From contig NW_009799102.1 of assembly GCF_000213175.1 (NCBI RefSeq), forward strand, positions 2,742,772 through 2,806,771: a stretch of 64,000 nt of DNA, written 5' to 3'. A program made the translations under genes and the position numbers. The notes under the pieces are model-generated. The model was not told the origin of the DNA. It worked only from the letters and a program-made list of their open reading frames with translations, and did not search any database. The DNA comes from Neurospora tetrasperma FGSC 2508. Lineage: Eukaryota > Ascomycota > Sordariomycetes > Sordariales > Sordariaceae. How positions within the stretch are numbered: position 1 is the stretch's first letter; each line of letters opens with the position of its first letter. Shown piece by piece: positions 27,660-37,500 of the stretch.

Positions 27660-29523
27660 TTACGAAGGTAGAAGTGGATTAGAATCCGATGCTGGCGCCG
27701 GAAACGCGGTGGGAGCGGCGGCAACTCAGATGGAGGCTTAGGCGCAAACCGTCAGGAACGCTATCGCTAACCTATGCGGATAGAATAGCATCTACCTCCC
27801 CAGCATCCTGGACTGTTACCGCACTTGGACCGAGGAAACCGGCAGGTAGCCTTTCAAAAGAGAAACTTTCCTCGGTTGGAAGCGATATAGGATAATAGTA
27901 AGGACTTACGATACTACAGAAGCCTCTAATAGGTATTGCCTAATGCCTCTCGTCGTCCTTATATGGCCTTCTGTCCTGGACGATAGGCCTTTAGAATTGG
28001 AAGACCGGATGGAAAATCCCGATTATCTTCAATATCTCTACTATACCCAGTATTAGGACGCATTCATTTTCCGGGCCAACAGAACATGGACCCTTCACGA
28101 GGGGCCAAAGTTCTCCCTAGCAACGCTTAGGAACAGCCTCACTACGACGATGAGGTATATTGCGGCCAAGGGACTTCTGGAGACCGGCATCAGGTCCAAA
28201 CGAACTTACTGCAACGACGTCGGCCTCCCAGAGTTGCGGATGCTGATCGATCACGATATCCTCCACACGGGATCTCAAGAAGTGGCCGAGGTCCACCATC
28301 TTGCTTGGGCTTTGGGCCGCATATGTGCCCTTCGACCAGGCAGCCTCGGCTGGTCCCACCCAAGCATGCGCGACGACGGCATGTTTTTTAAAATAGAAAG
28401 ACGTTTCCATCTCCCGTGGAGAGAGCCCGGGGATGTTTGAGGTTCGGCTTACCATTCGGTGCTTTAAGACGAATTACGACCACGACGCCGAGCGTTCCAC
28501 TTTCAAGCCCGATGCCATGCGCACCAAATGTTTTAACATCATGCCCGCCCAAGAGGCAGATAGCATGTTTCTATCTGTCCCGCATCAGAGGCTTCTGTTG
28601 ATCGCCCTCCCGGAGGGGAATCCTCAAGCATTACAGCACCATTGACGAGCTTTTGGATGGAGACCGGCGGAACATCATCATCAAGGAGAGATACCTGGAC
28701 GACCCGGTCCTCCTACAATCCAAGGCTAAAGGGGATAGGGTTGTATCAGACAAACAAACCCGTCAGTGCGCACTCGCTGACACTCTAACCTCAAAGACCG
28801 AGGAATGAAACGTAGTTTCCCAGAAACCATCACGTTTTACTCGCTGAGACGAAGGAGTGCCAACGAATTCGCCAGACACAGAAGAGTTGGTGTCGAAAAC
28901 GCCAGAGCGCTGCTGAACCATGATCCAGAAACCCGGACACTGGAAAGATACTACATCGATTCGATACGGACGCTGGACGTTTACGGCCATCGCCCTAGGC
29001 GAAGAGGAGAACCAAGACCGTATGGCAACGAGGGAGGCCGAGCTGGCGCTTAACGTCTTGCGTAATGATGAAGCCAGCGCAGTATTTGGGCCGCTTCTAA
29101 ATGAACACAACCATGAACAAAATCATGGAATAAGACGAATCATACCCACAACAGCCAACGCCCGCGGAGCTTCGAAACTATAAGCGGCGGATAAGATGGA
29201 CTGCGGTCCAAATTCTTTTCAGCGAAGCCACTCGAAGACAGGTCAAAGCAATGAAAATAGCCGATGAGCAAGAACGCATCAAGAGTATTACAACTCCATG
29301 GGATCTCTCACCCAAAGAAGCAACCGCTCTCGTAGCCTACATCAAAACTCATCCGGCGCCCCTTTCTGCTCTCAGAGGTACTCACAAGGCTGCGCAAAAG
29401 ATCGTGTGGGAAGCTTACATGTTCGAGACCACTTACGGCCATTTCAACCTCCCGCGCAACCGGTTCAACCAGCCGAGCTTGGTTGACGGATCCGAAGAGT
29501 TCGCTTCGGCAGATTTTGGTTGA
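27660..29523 (+). pseudogene. DUF3435 tyrosine recombinase (Starship captain-type) remnant, copy 1
   Basis: Reading the plus strand across frame changes gives a DUF3435-like protein in order: NSIYLPSILDCYRTWTEET, MENPDYLQYLYYTQY(stop)DAFIF, FSLATLRNSLTTTMRYIAAK, LPELRMLIDHDI, WALGRICALRPGSLGWSHPS (first catalytic-Arg box), FEVRLTIRCFKTNYDHD, HQRLLLIAL, KHYSTIDELLDGDRR, RYLDDPVLLQSKAKGD, FYSLRRRSANEFAR, NARALLNHDPETRTLERYY (terminal His and Tyr box) and a C-terminal tail to 29523. Lesions include an in-frame TAG at 28054-28056 (TGG to TAG would fit RIP on the opposite strand), a frame change at about 28437 and an extra C at about 28608-28611. DUF3435 proteins are the integrases that mobilise Starship giant transposons. 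This copy cannot encode an intact enzyme. Confidence 0.75.
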
Positions 29524-29877
29524 AGAAGTCGACTACGCATAACCGCTACCAAGTTCCTCCTTTGGCCCCCCGTTTCGGACTCGTGCACAACAAGAATTCG
29601 GGCATCTTGCATACGGTACTCTACTCTACTCTATCGTCGTTAATACTGCCATCGCAATTGATGTTGGCGTCGCCTACAACTTTTCTACAACCGAGTGCTG
29701 CACGCCCGCCATACTTGTTGGTTCCGCCGACCCGACTTTTGCTCTATACGCGACCACCCACACCTGTAGAAACAGGTTGTTGGCCACACCGTGGCGTTCC
29801 CTTTAAGCTCAGCAAAAAAGAAAAACAAAACACGCCCAAAGACAGGCAAAAAAAGGAACCTTAGTGCACAGAAAAAA
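29524..29877. other. Island spacer, nothing recognised
   Basis: Short open frames only; ends in an A-rich stretch beside the tRNA gene. Confidence 0.4.
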
Positions 29878-29968
29878 TGCCCACAGCCAGAATCGAACTG
29901 ACGACCTCATCATGTATTGTCGGTTATGACGCTACTAGTGATGCGCTCTACCACTGAGCCATGCGGGC
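29878..29968 (-). tRNA. tRNA-Thr(AGT) with a 19-nt intron
   Basis: The minus strand folds as a cloverleaf. Acceptor GCCCGCA pairs with TGTGGGC, the D stem is GCTC/GAGC, the anticodon stem CATCA/TGATG and the T arm GTCAG-TTCGATT-CTGGC, with discriminator A at 29878. The anticodon loop reads CTAGTA followed by an intron of about 19 nt (GCGTCATAACCGACAATAC) and A, giving anticodon AGT (Thr, ACU and with inosine ACC). The intron directly follows position 37, the canonical site. Total 91 nt, 72 without the intron. Confidence 0.9.
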
Positions 29969-30421
29969 TTTCGATGGTTATCCTGGGCTGGTGATGGGTC
30001 TATATACCTCATGCTTTGGTGGGTCCCCAGAGTCAAGTTCAGGAAGTTTCCTCCAGTGATGATGAAGTTATGGAAAATGTGAAAGAACAACCCTGGGGGT
30101 CGTGATTTCCGTGTTCCCCCTCCAGCCATCGCGGCGACGGTGGGAAGGAAGTCATGGTCAGTACCCGATTGGCAGTTGCTCTTATGATCCAATCATGTGA
30201 AGAATCATGAACCAAGTTCATCACACCTTCCTCCATGCCCATGAACGGTTCAGTTTCAGCTTCGAGTTCACCAACCCATCCTTGCTTTTCGATTGGCGAA
30301 TTCGATCTGTACAGCTAGCTGGCCACCGACACCCTTAGTGTTCGGCGATGTTCACCATGTTTAGCGGCCACACCGAGGTGTGTGTACCGGGGTAGGTAAA
30401 AACCATCCTGTCTAACACCCG

Positions 30422-31060
30422 TCATTGGGTGACCAGGGCACGGGCCGTGATGAGTTCTAATGAGACATCATGGGAATTTATTGCAATTTGGCTAAGAACT
30501 CTAGATGACGAGGCCCACAATCGCTTCTCAATCACCGGGTAGGTCTCTTCAAAGTTCGTCAGCATGGCGGGACGGTGTCCCTCGCGGGAGTTTGACAATG
30601 TGTTCTCCATCAGCCCATCTATTGGTCAACGTAGTCTCTGCCGCGATAATAACCTTTCCGGGCGGTCGATGCTCGGTTGCGCTCGCGTATACCATCAATC
30701 CTTCATTAGATTGTCGAACGTTTGTTGTCCAAAGTTTTACTATGCCGCGGGTCCTCTGAGTTGACACTTTTCGATATCTCTTACCAGCACTGTAAATCTA
30801 GGTCGCTGAAAGTGTTTTGGAGTTTACTGAATGTCTGCACGGCTAGACTAGACGGTAAGACGATAATACTGGGGAAGGCTTCGAAGGACTCTCCCTTCTC
30901 CTCAAGCTTTTTCAGTCGTAGGTACTCTATTAAGAGGACGGCGCCATAGATGAGGGTTTTGCCTGTGCCGACCTCACTGGTAAGCAACGCCCTACGGAGT
31001 GGCGATTGCAATATAGTATGGACAGTGCATCATAAACGCCGGCTCGGGTGGGTAGGTAGG
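30422..31060 (-). pseudogene. SNF2-like helicase ATP-binding region, decayed
   Basis: The minus strand gives QSPLRRALLTSEVGTGKTLI, with a Walker A motif (EVGTGKT), then YGAVLLIEYL and IIVLPSSLAVQTFSKLQNTF (motif Ia-like), as in SNF2/DEAD helicases. After FSDLDLQCW the frame stops; downstream pieces at 30767-30422 are interrupted and no DEAH or SAT box is readable. Only the start of the helicase core is recognisable, so this is a relic. Confidence 0.55.
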
Positions 31061-31116
31061 TTTATTTATTCGCCCGGTTGACGGACAGCCACTCATTAGC
31101 CCAAGTCCTTGTTCTC

Positions 31117-31367
31117 AACATACCCCTCACTAGCCGAGAAGATTCCTTCGTTTCTGCCGCTTTCTTGTCTTTGTGGCGCTGATTTATTTTCGCATTTGTT
31201 GCAGCGCGTTGCTCTGGGGTTTCGTTATCCTAAGCTTCCTATCGATCTCCCTCTTCCTTACTAGCCCAGGTAGCCTCCCGTTCATCTGGCGTCTCATTGT
31301 CAAGGCGGTTCTTCTTATACTCCTTGTTATATGCCAACCTGGCCTTGCGCTTGAAGTCCAACCTGCA
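31117..31367 (-). pseudogene. Charged ETPE-repeat protein remnant, block 1
   Basis: One minus-strand frame reads RLDFKRKARLAYNKEYKKNR, LDNETPDEREATWASKEE, then, after two TAG stops, DNETPEQRAATNAKINQRHK and DKKAAETKE. The NETPE(Q/D)R(E/A)A unit is repeated at intervals of about 27-28 residues. Such basic coiled repeats occur in the N-terminal parts of some mobile-element proteins; the exact family is not recognised. Confidence 0.45.
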
Positions 31368-31429
31368 TTGCGACTCCGCTACGTTGGGAAAGAGAGGAGG
31401 AGGAGCTATAGCCAGAAAGCTTGTTTTGC

Positions 31430-31895
31430 TCTTTCGATCTCCACAGCAACATCAAAAAATTATTTTCTTTGTCCTACACCGACTCCTGGTTATTGCTCTA
31501 CGACGCGGGATTCTCTAGGGGATTACAACCTTAGACGAGCTTTTTTGCCGGAGACTTGAGAATGATCAACCACACTAATCAAGGCTTAACAGCCTTGGAC
31601 AACCGATATTCGTCGCCGTACTCCCTAAAGGCACTAGTCTTATAAAAAAAACTTTGTACCCTCTTCCTCAAAAGCGTTGTCCAATTACTTCGCCAATAGG
31701 GGTCAATAATTTGGATATTCCAAGTCGATATCCTTCTACTCGTTTAGAAGAAAAGCGGCGAACGACATAACTCGGGAAGCTGGTACAGAACACGCACGGC
31801 TCACAATGGGCCACGCACCTGAGTCCAGGACCCTAGAGAGGTGGTATCTCAATTTGACGGAACAGGTCGACTTTTCAGGAGTTTCCCTCTCGCGA
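31430..31895 (+). pseudogene. DUF3435 tyrosine recombinase remnant, copy 2 (C-terminal half)
   Basis: In the plus strand, FFVLHRLLVIALRRGIL is followed by a stop and then TTLDELFCRRL and PIFVAVLPKGTSLIKK. In another frame comes an uninterrupted block SFYSFRRKAANDITREAGTE, HARLTMGHAPESRTLERWY and LNLTEQVDFSGVSLSR. It aligns block by block with copy 1 (HQRLLLIAL..., TIDELL, FYSLRRRSANEF, LLNHDPETRTLERYY) but is clearly a different lineage. The Arg, Gly-His and Tyr residues expected of the recombinase C-terminal box are intact in this block. The N-terminal half is missing. Confidence 0.7.
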
Positions 31896-32453
31896 TACCT
31901 TTTCTTCATGGTTTCCAGCCTGGCTTCACGGTGCTCTAGAGTTTCATTGGCAAGATGATTTCTCGCCCACGCTGTTTGCTTCGCAAGTCTTACCTTGCGG
32001 GTTTCTGGGCTTTCGGTAGCGTCTCTATCTCCCCGCTACTTGTTGTGAGCGAATTGTTGCTGCTTCTTTGCGTCTGTGGTTTCTTTGGCGATTTTCTCCG
32101 CTCGTTTCTCGTTCCTCCTTATGCGTTAGATCTCGGCGGCCATTTCCGCTTGTGTAAGGCCCGAGAAAAACGCCGGCGAGATAGGTGGTGCGGCTATTGC
32201 GGAGATTCAGCTTACTCATGATGGACGCGACGACAGTGAAAGCGATCTTGAGGATGAGCTCATCTTCGGCAACCACTTCCTTTACCCAGCTGGCGACGTC
32301 CGCATCCTGATTATCGACGATGAGGGTGAGCTCAATCCAGTTCGCGCTGGGAGGATCGACCTTCTTTTTGCACTGTTGTTTGTGTTTGACTTCAGTCTTT
32401 GCGAGTCCTAGTGATCCATTCGTCAGGATGTGTAAAGATTTAAACCTTGCCAA
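31868..32453 (-). pseudogene. Charged ETPE-repeat protein remnant, block 2, with upstream unknown segment
   Basis: The minus strand from 32453 gives a segment with ANWIELTLIVDNQDADVASW and VKEVVAEDELILKIAFTVVA. A frame change leads to RIRRNEKRAEKIAKETTDA, then ATESPETRKVRLAKQTAWA, NETLEHREARLETMKKRYRE and RETPEKST. The (N/R)ET(P/L)E(Q/H)REARL unit matches block 1 on the other side of the copy 2 recombinase fragment. Both may therefore be parts of one minus-strand gene split by an insertion. Confidence 0.4.
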
Positions 32454-33204
32454 TTCCTCGCACCAGGCATCGTGGCGAACGCACCCTCATATGAATCGTT
32501 TAGAGCCAGTCGTTCATTCCTTCAAGATGCTCATTTCTTGAAATTCACCAATGAGCAGCAGCACGGAGCTTGGTTCTCGTAATATGAACGAATGCAGTAA
32601 TTGCATGTTTTTTTTGTTACCAATCCTAGTCTATGTACAGCGAAACGAGTGAATCCATTTGTCCCGCCCAGCCAAATTCCTATCCGAGTTCCTTTTTCCT
32701 CCCTTGGTATTCCTTGTATGGTCATCAACAAGCCAGCTGTGCCTCCCAGTTTTGTCATCATAACGTTAAAATTTGAAAAGTAAACGCCTTGTCATGAAAT
32801 GCTGTCTTTGCTTGTCTTTAGCCAACTACTGCCTCCTCTGCTCTATTGTCCCTGCCAGCACACACGCCCCAAATCTCCGTTGTTTGGTTCTTCGTTCGAT
32901 GTCTTTGGATCTTGAAATATTCAGAAAGAAATTGGGATTTGAAAAAAGTGTACGACCTATCCAAGTACAACTTGCAAGGTGTAGCACGGGTTATATAAAC
33001 TTGCGGCGAAAAAAGAATGTGCGAAGTGAAGTTTGAAATCGATCGAGGATCGGCAAAAGTGAAAAAAAAAAAAAAAAAAGCCAGCTAGCTGACCAAAGCC
33101 CGAATATTTCAAGATGATAAAACAAAACAAACGGAAGATAGGTGCTTTACATGTGGGGGTATCATATGATGCTGTGCTGTCCACTCCTTTACACTGTTGA
33201 CCCC
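32454..33204. other. Right edge of the island and 3' flank of the LPMO gene
   Basis: No supported coding sequence; a run of 19 A at 33061-33079. It probably contains the 3' untranslated region of the minus-strand LPMO gene. Confidence 0.5.
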
Positions 33205-34548
33205 TTAGTTGGAGAGGTGGGCGTACCCATGACGCCTCTGGTAACGACCAAGGTGCTTCTTGGCGATCATCTTGAGCTGAGCGCTCTCGCCGGCAGAGCA
33301 GCTAGTGCCGGCAGCCATCTGCGTGACGGCGGACCAGGCACCGCTGGCGCAGCGCTGGAAGGAGGAGCCGCCGATGCAGTTCCAGGCGCCCTCGGTGGTG
33401 CAGGCGGTGCCAACGGCGTAGGCGCCAGCAGTAGAGCCGGAGCCAGAACCAGAGCCAGTGCCATTGCCGGGAGCGGTGCCGGTCGCAATAGGAGCGGGAG
33501 CACTGACGACGGTGGTGCTGGGCTTGGCGATGCTCTGGAGGGTGGTCTGAACGGGAGCCTGGGTGGTAGCGACGGCAGGAGCAGAGGTGGCGACAGCTGG
33601 AACGGAGACAGAGGCGGAGCTCACGACAGCGGCGGCGCTGGAGCTAGGGGCGTTGACGATGTCGGTGGCAGAGGGGAGGAAGATGCCGCCCTGGTTAGAA
33701 CCGTCGGAGGGAGCAGTGATGAAGATACCGCCGGGGTTACCGCCAGTAGCAGCGCTGGTCTGAGCGGCAGCACTGGTGGTGACGGGAGCAGCAGCGACAG
33801 AGCTGGAGCTGGAGGCACCGCTGCCAGAGCCAGAGTCAGAGCCACCAGCAGGAGCAGCAGAGGCACCGCAGCTGCCCTCAGGGCCCTTGAGGGGAGCATC
33901 CGAAGCCTTCACAACATTAGGGCCGGGCTGGGGGTACTGGACGTCAAAATTCTCGTCGGTCTTGCAGCCGTTACCGACGTTGGCGACAAAGATCTGAGGG
34001 CGAGTGGAGAAGGCGGCACCAGCAACGTCACGCTTGTTGTTAGCAGCGATGGTGACGGGGGCGCAGTTCATGTACATCTCGCGGTTGCCGATTCTGTTGT
34101 GCCAGGTCCAAGCAAAGATGGCGTCGCCGGACTGAGCATCGGCAGGGATGGTGAAGTCGTACTTGCCAGCAAGAGGGCAGTCACCAATGTAGGACTCGAT
34201 GACGGTGAAGGTAGCGCCCTTGTCGTAGCTGAGAGAGAGCTGGCAAGAACCGCCGCCGTGGGTGGCAGTGCCGGCAGTGGTCATGTTGTAGGTCTGGCCA
34301 GGGACAAAGGTAGCGGTGCTCTTGCCGGAAGGAGTGCCAAAGTCGACCTGGTAGCCCTTGCAAGGATAGTCGGCGCCGGTATCCTTGAGGGGAGCCGTCA
34401 TGGAGTAGTCGATGCTACCGGGGTCGGCGTTGGGGTTGAACTTGGACCTGAAGGGGGGAGGATAGGACATTTCGATGTGGGCGGAGGCGATCTGGGCACC
34501 TGCAAGCAGGGTAGCCACGAGACCGGTGGTGAAGGTGTTGTACATCAT
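33205..34548 (-). CDS. Lytic polysaccharide monooxygenase, AA11-like, with C-terminal X278-type module
   Basis: Single exon, 447 residues. A signal peptide ends at ASA-23, so the mature protein starts with His24 (HIEMSYPPPF), as needed for the copper histidine brace. A second candidate brace His is H97 (TATHGGGSCQLSLSYD). Conserved DYPCKGYQVDF and FAWTWHNRIGNREMYMNCAP follow, the latter with the candidate axial-region Tyr. A Ser/Ala/Gly/Pro-rich linker of about 160 residues leads to a C-terminal Cys module (GTACTTEGAWNCIGGSSFQR, CASGAWSAVTQMAAGTSC) like X278 of AA11 proteins, then a basic tail. By family it is a secreted copper enzyme that oxidatively cleaves chitin. AA11 is my best match; another LPMO-like family is possible. 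Confidence 0.82.
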   Translation of the reverse strand: MMYNTFTTGLVATLLAGAQIASAHIEMSYPPPFRSKFNPNADPGSIDYSMTAPLKDTGADYPCKGYQVDFGTPSGKSTATFVPGQTYNMTTAGTATHGGGSCQLSLSYDKGATFTVIESYIGDCPLAGKYDFTIPADAQSGDAIFAWTWHNRIGNREMYMNCAPVTIAANNKRDVAGAAFSTRPQIFVANVGNGCKTDENFDVQYPQPGPNVVKASDAPLKGPEGSCGASAAPAGGSDSGSGSGASSSSSVAAAPVTTSAAAQTSAATGGNPGGIFITAPSDGSNQGGIFLPSATDIVNAPSSSAAAVVSSASVSVPAVATSAPAVATTQAPVQTTLQSIAKPSTTVVSAPAPIATGTAPGNGTGSGSGSGSTAGAYAVGTACTTEGAWNCIGGSSFQRCASGAWSAVTQMAAGTSCSAGESAQLKMIAKKHLGRYQRRHGYAHLSN

Positions 34549-37500
34549 GGTGATTGATGGTTGATCTAGTTGTTCTTTCCTTTCTCGTTGTTGAGGGAGT
34601 GTGGTGGACCGTAAAGTCGAAGTCTAGTTGTTGTCGAGTGGTTTTTGAGAGAGAGAGTTTGTTTGCTTGTTGCCGGGTCGATAGATGAGCACTGCTCTAT
34701 GCTATTGACGCAAGTGAACAATAGGAAGGAATGAATAAGGTCGTGCCGTTCCGTCGAGTGGCTAATCAGGTTGCTTGGTGAATGGCTCGTCTGAGTCAAG
34801 ACGAAAGGTCAGGTCGTAGTCAAGCACCGGGCTAGGAATACGCTGAGACAATGGCTGAAGAGCCGAGCAGGACTGGAATGCAGAGAAGGGTGTTTTTGAA
34901 ATCCCTTGACGGGGTGGGTGACTTAAGGTCGAAGAGAGAGAGGAAAGACGTGTAAGGGAGTGCCGTGATCGTCAAGAGCAGAGATGAGGTGTTGAGGGGG
35001 AGTTGGATGACTTTTATGTTTCCCAGCTGCCGGTTCGTCTAGAGTCGATTGGGTGGGAGGGGCCGTTGCCGGTAGCGCACCCATGCAGGTACCTTTTTTT
35101 TGTTTCGAACGCCACCCACTGGACACCACACCACACCCGCTCGGCGGATCTTGTGTGTTTCCATACATTCCCTGTCCACCTACCTCTAGCCTGTGAACAC
35201 CCCTAGCCCCCTGCGTTTTTTCCACACAACCCCTCCACCCTAGGGGTCTTGTCACTGCAGGTACCATACCGTCTGACGACGCTGAGTGGTCTGCGTGCTG
35301 GATATCCCGGAGCACCTCGCTCGCTCTCGCGATGCCATGGCCACTTTGGATCACTAAGCTTCTTGGGTTTGGCTTCTGGAAGTCTCGCGGATTTCTCCTA
35401 CGGTTTGCCGGATTTGGAAGAAGTGGGCGGCGGGTGAATGGCGGCGGTGATACTGTGTACGTACACTACTCTACTATGTACGTGTAGAACTGCCGTCCTC
35501 GCTCCCGTCCAGTGAATGAGTGCTTGTTCGATCTATGCGATCTCGGTGTATGTGCAATGTGCAATGTGTAATGGGACAAAAGTGGATTGGATTTGGCAAG
35601 ACGTGATGGAGGACGATCACTTGAATGGAAGACTACTTCTCTGGTCACAGAACCGCTCTGCAATGAGACTGATGAGACAGGGCATCGATGCGTCCCGTCC
35701 CCCATTGGTGTGGCCCTTGGTCACCAGTGTGACTGCCATCAGGACGGGATCCTTTGGGCTGCCACTGGTCATTCACTCGTTGTTGTCAAACGCTCAAAGC
35801 GCAAGCAAGTGGAAAAGAGACGGGAAGTAAAAAAAAACAGGCGCACAACTCGGCGGTAGTGCCCCTGGTGCAGTAGCAGCGGCAGTGGTAGACGCATTGT
35901 GCATCCAATGCTCCAATCCCGCTGCTGTGGTTTTTGGGTACCACCAATGGTCCAAACGCTGACGCATGCAACCTCCAGCTGGCGGGCCCCTATCGTCCAT
36001 GATTGGCCAAGCCAGAGTGGCAGCCGGTGGAGCCAGCTGGTATGGAGCCGCCCGATTGGCATTTTCACGTGGGCCGCTTTTTACAGCGAGGGGCCTCCCA
36101 GAGCACTCCACTGCTAAAAGGGAGGGATGGCAGCCTCTCGTTCTGAAACACTCGCCCCTTTCCTCGCTAGGGTACAAACTCGCACGCATGAAAGAGGCCT
36201 GTGTCACTGCCACGCCTCCGCAGAGTGACATGTTGAAGCCCCCGTCCGGTCTCGCTATTGGTGAGCTTCACCTGCCCATCCAAACGGCCAAACCCTCGGA
36301 GCAGAACCGCTGTTCAGAGATTTTACGTACCGTGAGTCGACCACCTTCCAAGACATGCCATCCCGCTCTGTCCGCTTCTCACATCCATATCCCCGGGCAG
36401 CTGGCTGTGTTAATCCCTCACTCTGTAGTATTCTGTAGTGTAGTGTATTCAGTGGATGGGAGGTCCGGCAAGTGGATTAGCACGCCATGGTCCAGAAGCA
36501 AATCTCGTCACTTGGCAGAAGACGCCGCCGGTGATGATCGGCAGGAACCACAGGAACCACCACACCAAGCGGACGACAGCGGACTTGGGCGAACGGGAGC
36601 CAGTATCAAAGACTTCACTAACCGGCACCCACTGCCACTACCACCACCACTCGGATTTTGAAGCATGTAGCCGCGGAGCAATCGCTCATCGCCGGACGAT
36701 CCACTGAGAGACGTTGTGGCTACACTACGCCCGTATTCCATCATGGCGAATTACAGTATAGTGTAGGTAGCCCTCAATGGCCTTGGGTCCGTATTCCTGT
36801 AAGTAGGTACCTGTTTGACGAGTATCATTTATCCACCAGACATGGCAGGACAACTCATGGCTGCCGCGGCAAGCGGCGTATTCAACAACGAAGATAGCAT
36901 TCCCCTCAGTCATCGCCCAACCGTATAGTGTATGCAATCGCAAAATCTGCTTCCTTCTTTTTTTCTCCCAAGCAAACGGGACAGAAAGAAAGAGAGACAA
37001 CAAAAAGTCGCTGTATGCGACGTGACACAAACAGGGGAGACAAAACCAATCGTATTCCCAATCAATGCCATGATGCAGAAGGTGGCTGTGTGAGGCGCAT
37101 TCAGCCGCTAGCTGAGGTCACCACTCTGGATGGAGTCGGGAGTTCTAAAAAGGTAAGGTAGTGTACTGTAGCCCCTGGCTGGCTTTCAGCATTCAGCTCC
37201 TCTTGTCCTCCACCGATTCAGGAGTTCCCTACCCCAGGTTTTCGGTTTCATGTCTTCGGGCCACCCTAACTCTATCTATCCTTTGTTATCATATCAAAAG
37301 GTGGAGAGAATACGACAATGAGACGGGGGGCACGCGGAGGAGAAGCAATGAACAAGTGCACAAAGAGGGGATGTGTGTGGTTACCACCGTCGTCCACAAC
37401 CCGTCCTTTGATTCGGAATGGAGCCTTCAAGACTTCACCAAGGGACAAACGCCACCATCTCGATGACTGGGGGAGGCCGGCCAGCCCTTTACCTCTCTAC

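Noticed and set aside
33142-34557. 471-codon plus-strand open frame
   Set aside because: It is the mirror of the LPMO gene. The minus-strand frame has a signal peptide, histidine brace and conserved family motifs, while the plus frame is Gly/Ala/Asp-rich from GC-rich third positions.
35966-36661. 231-codon plus-strand open frame in the gene-poor region
   Set aside because: Composition like random GC-rich sequence; no motif, and other frames are similarly open.
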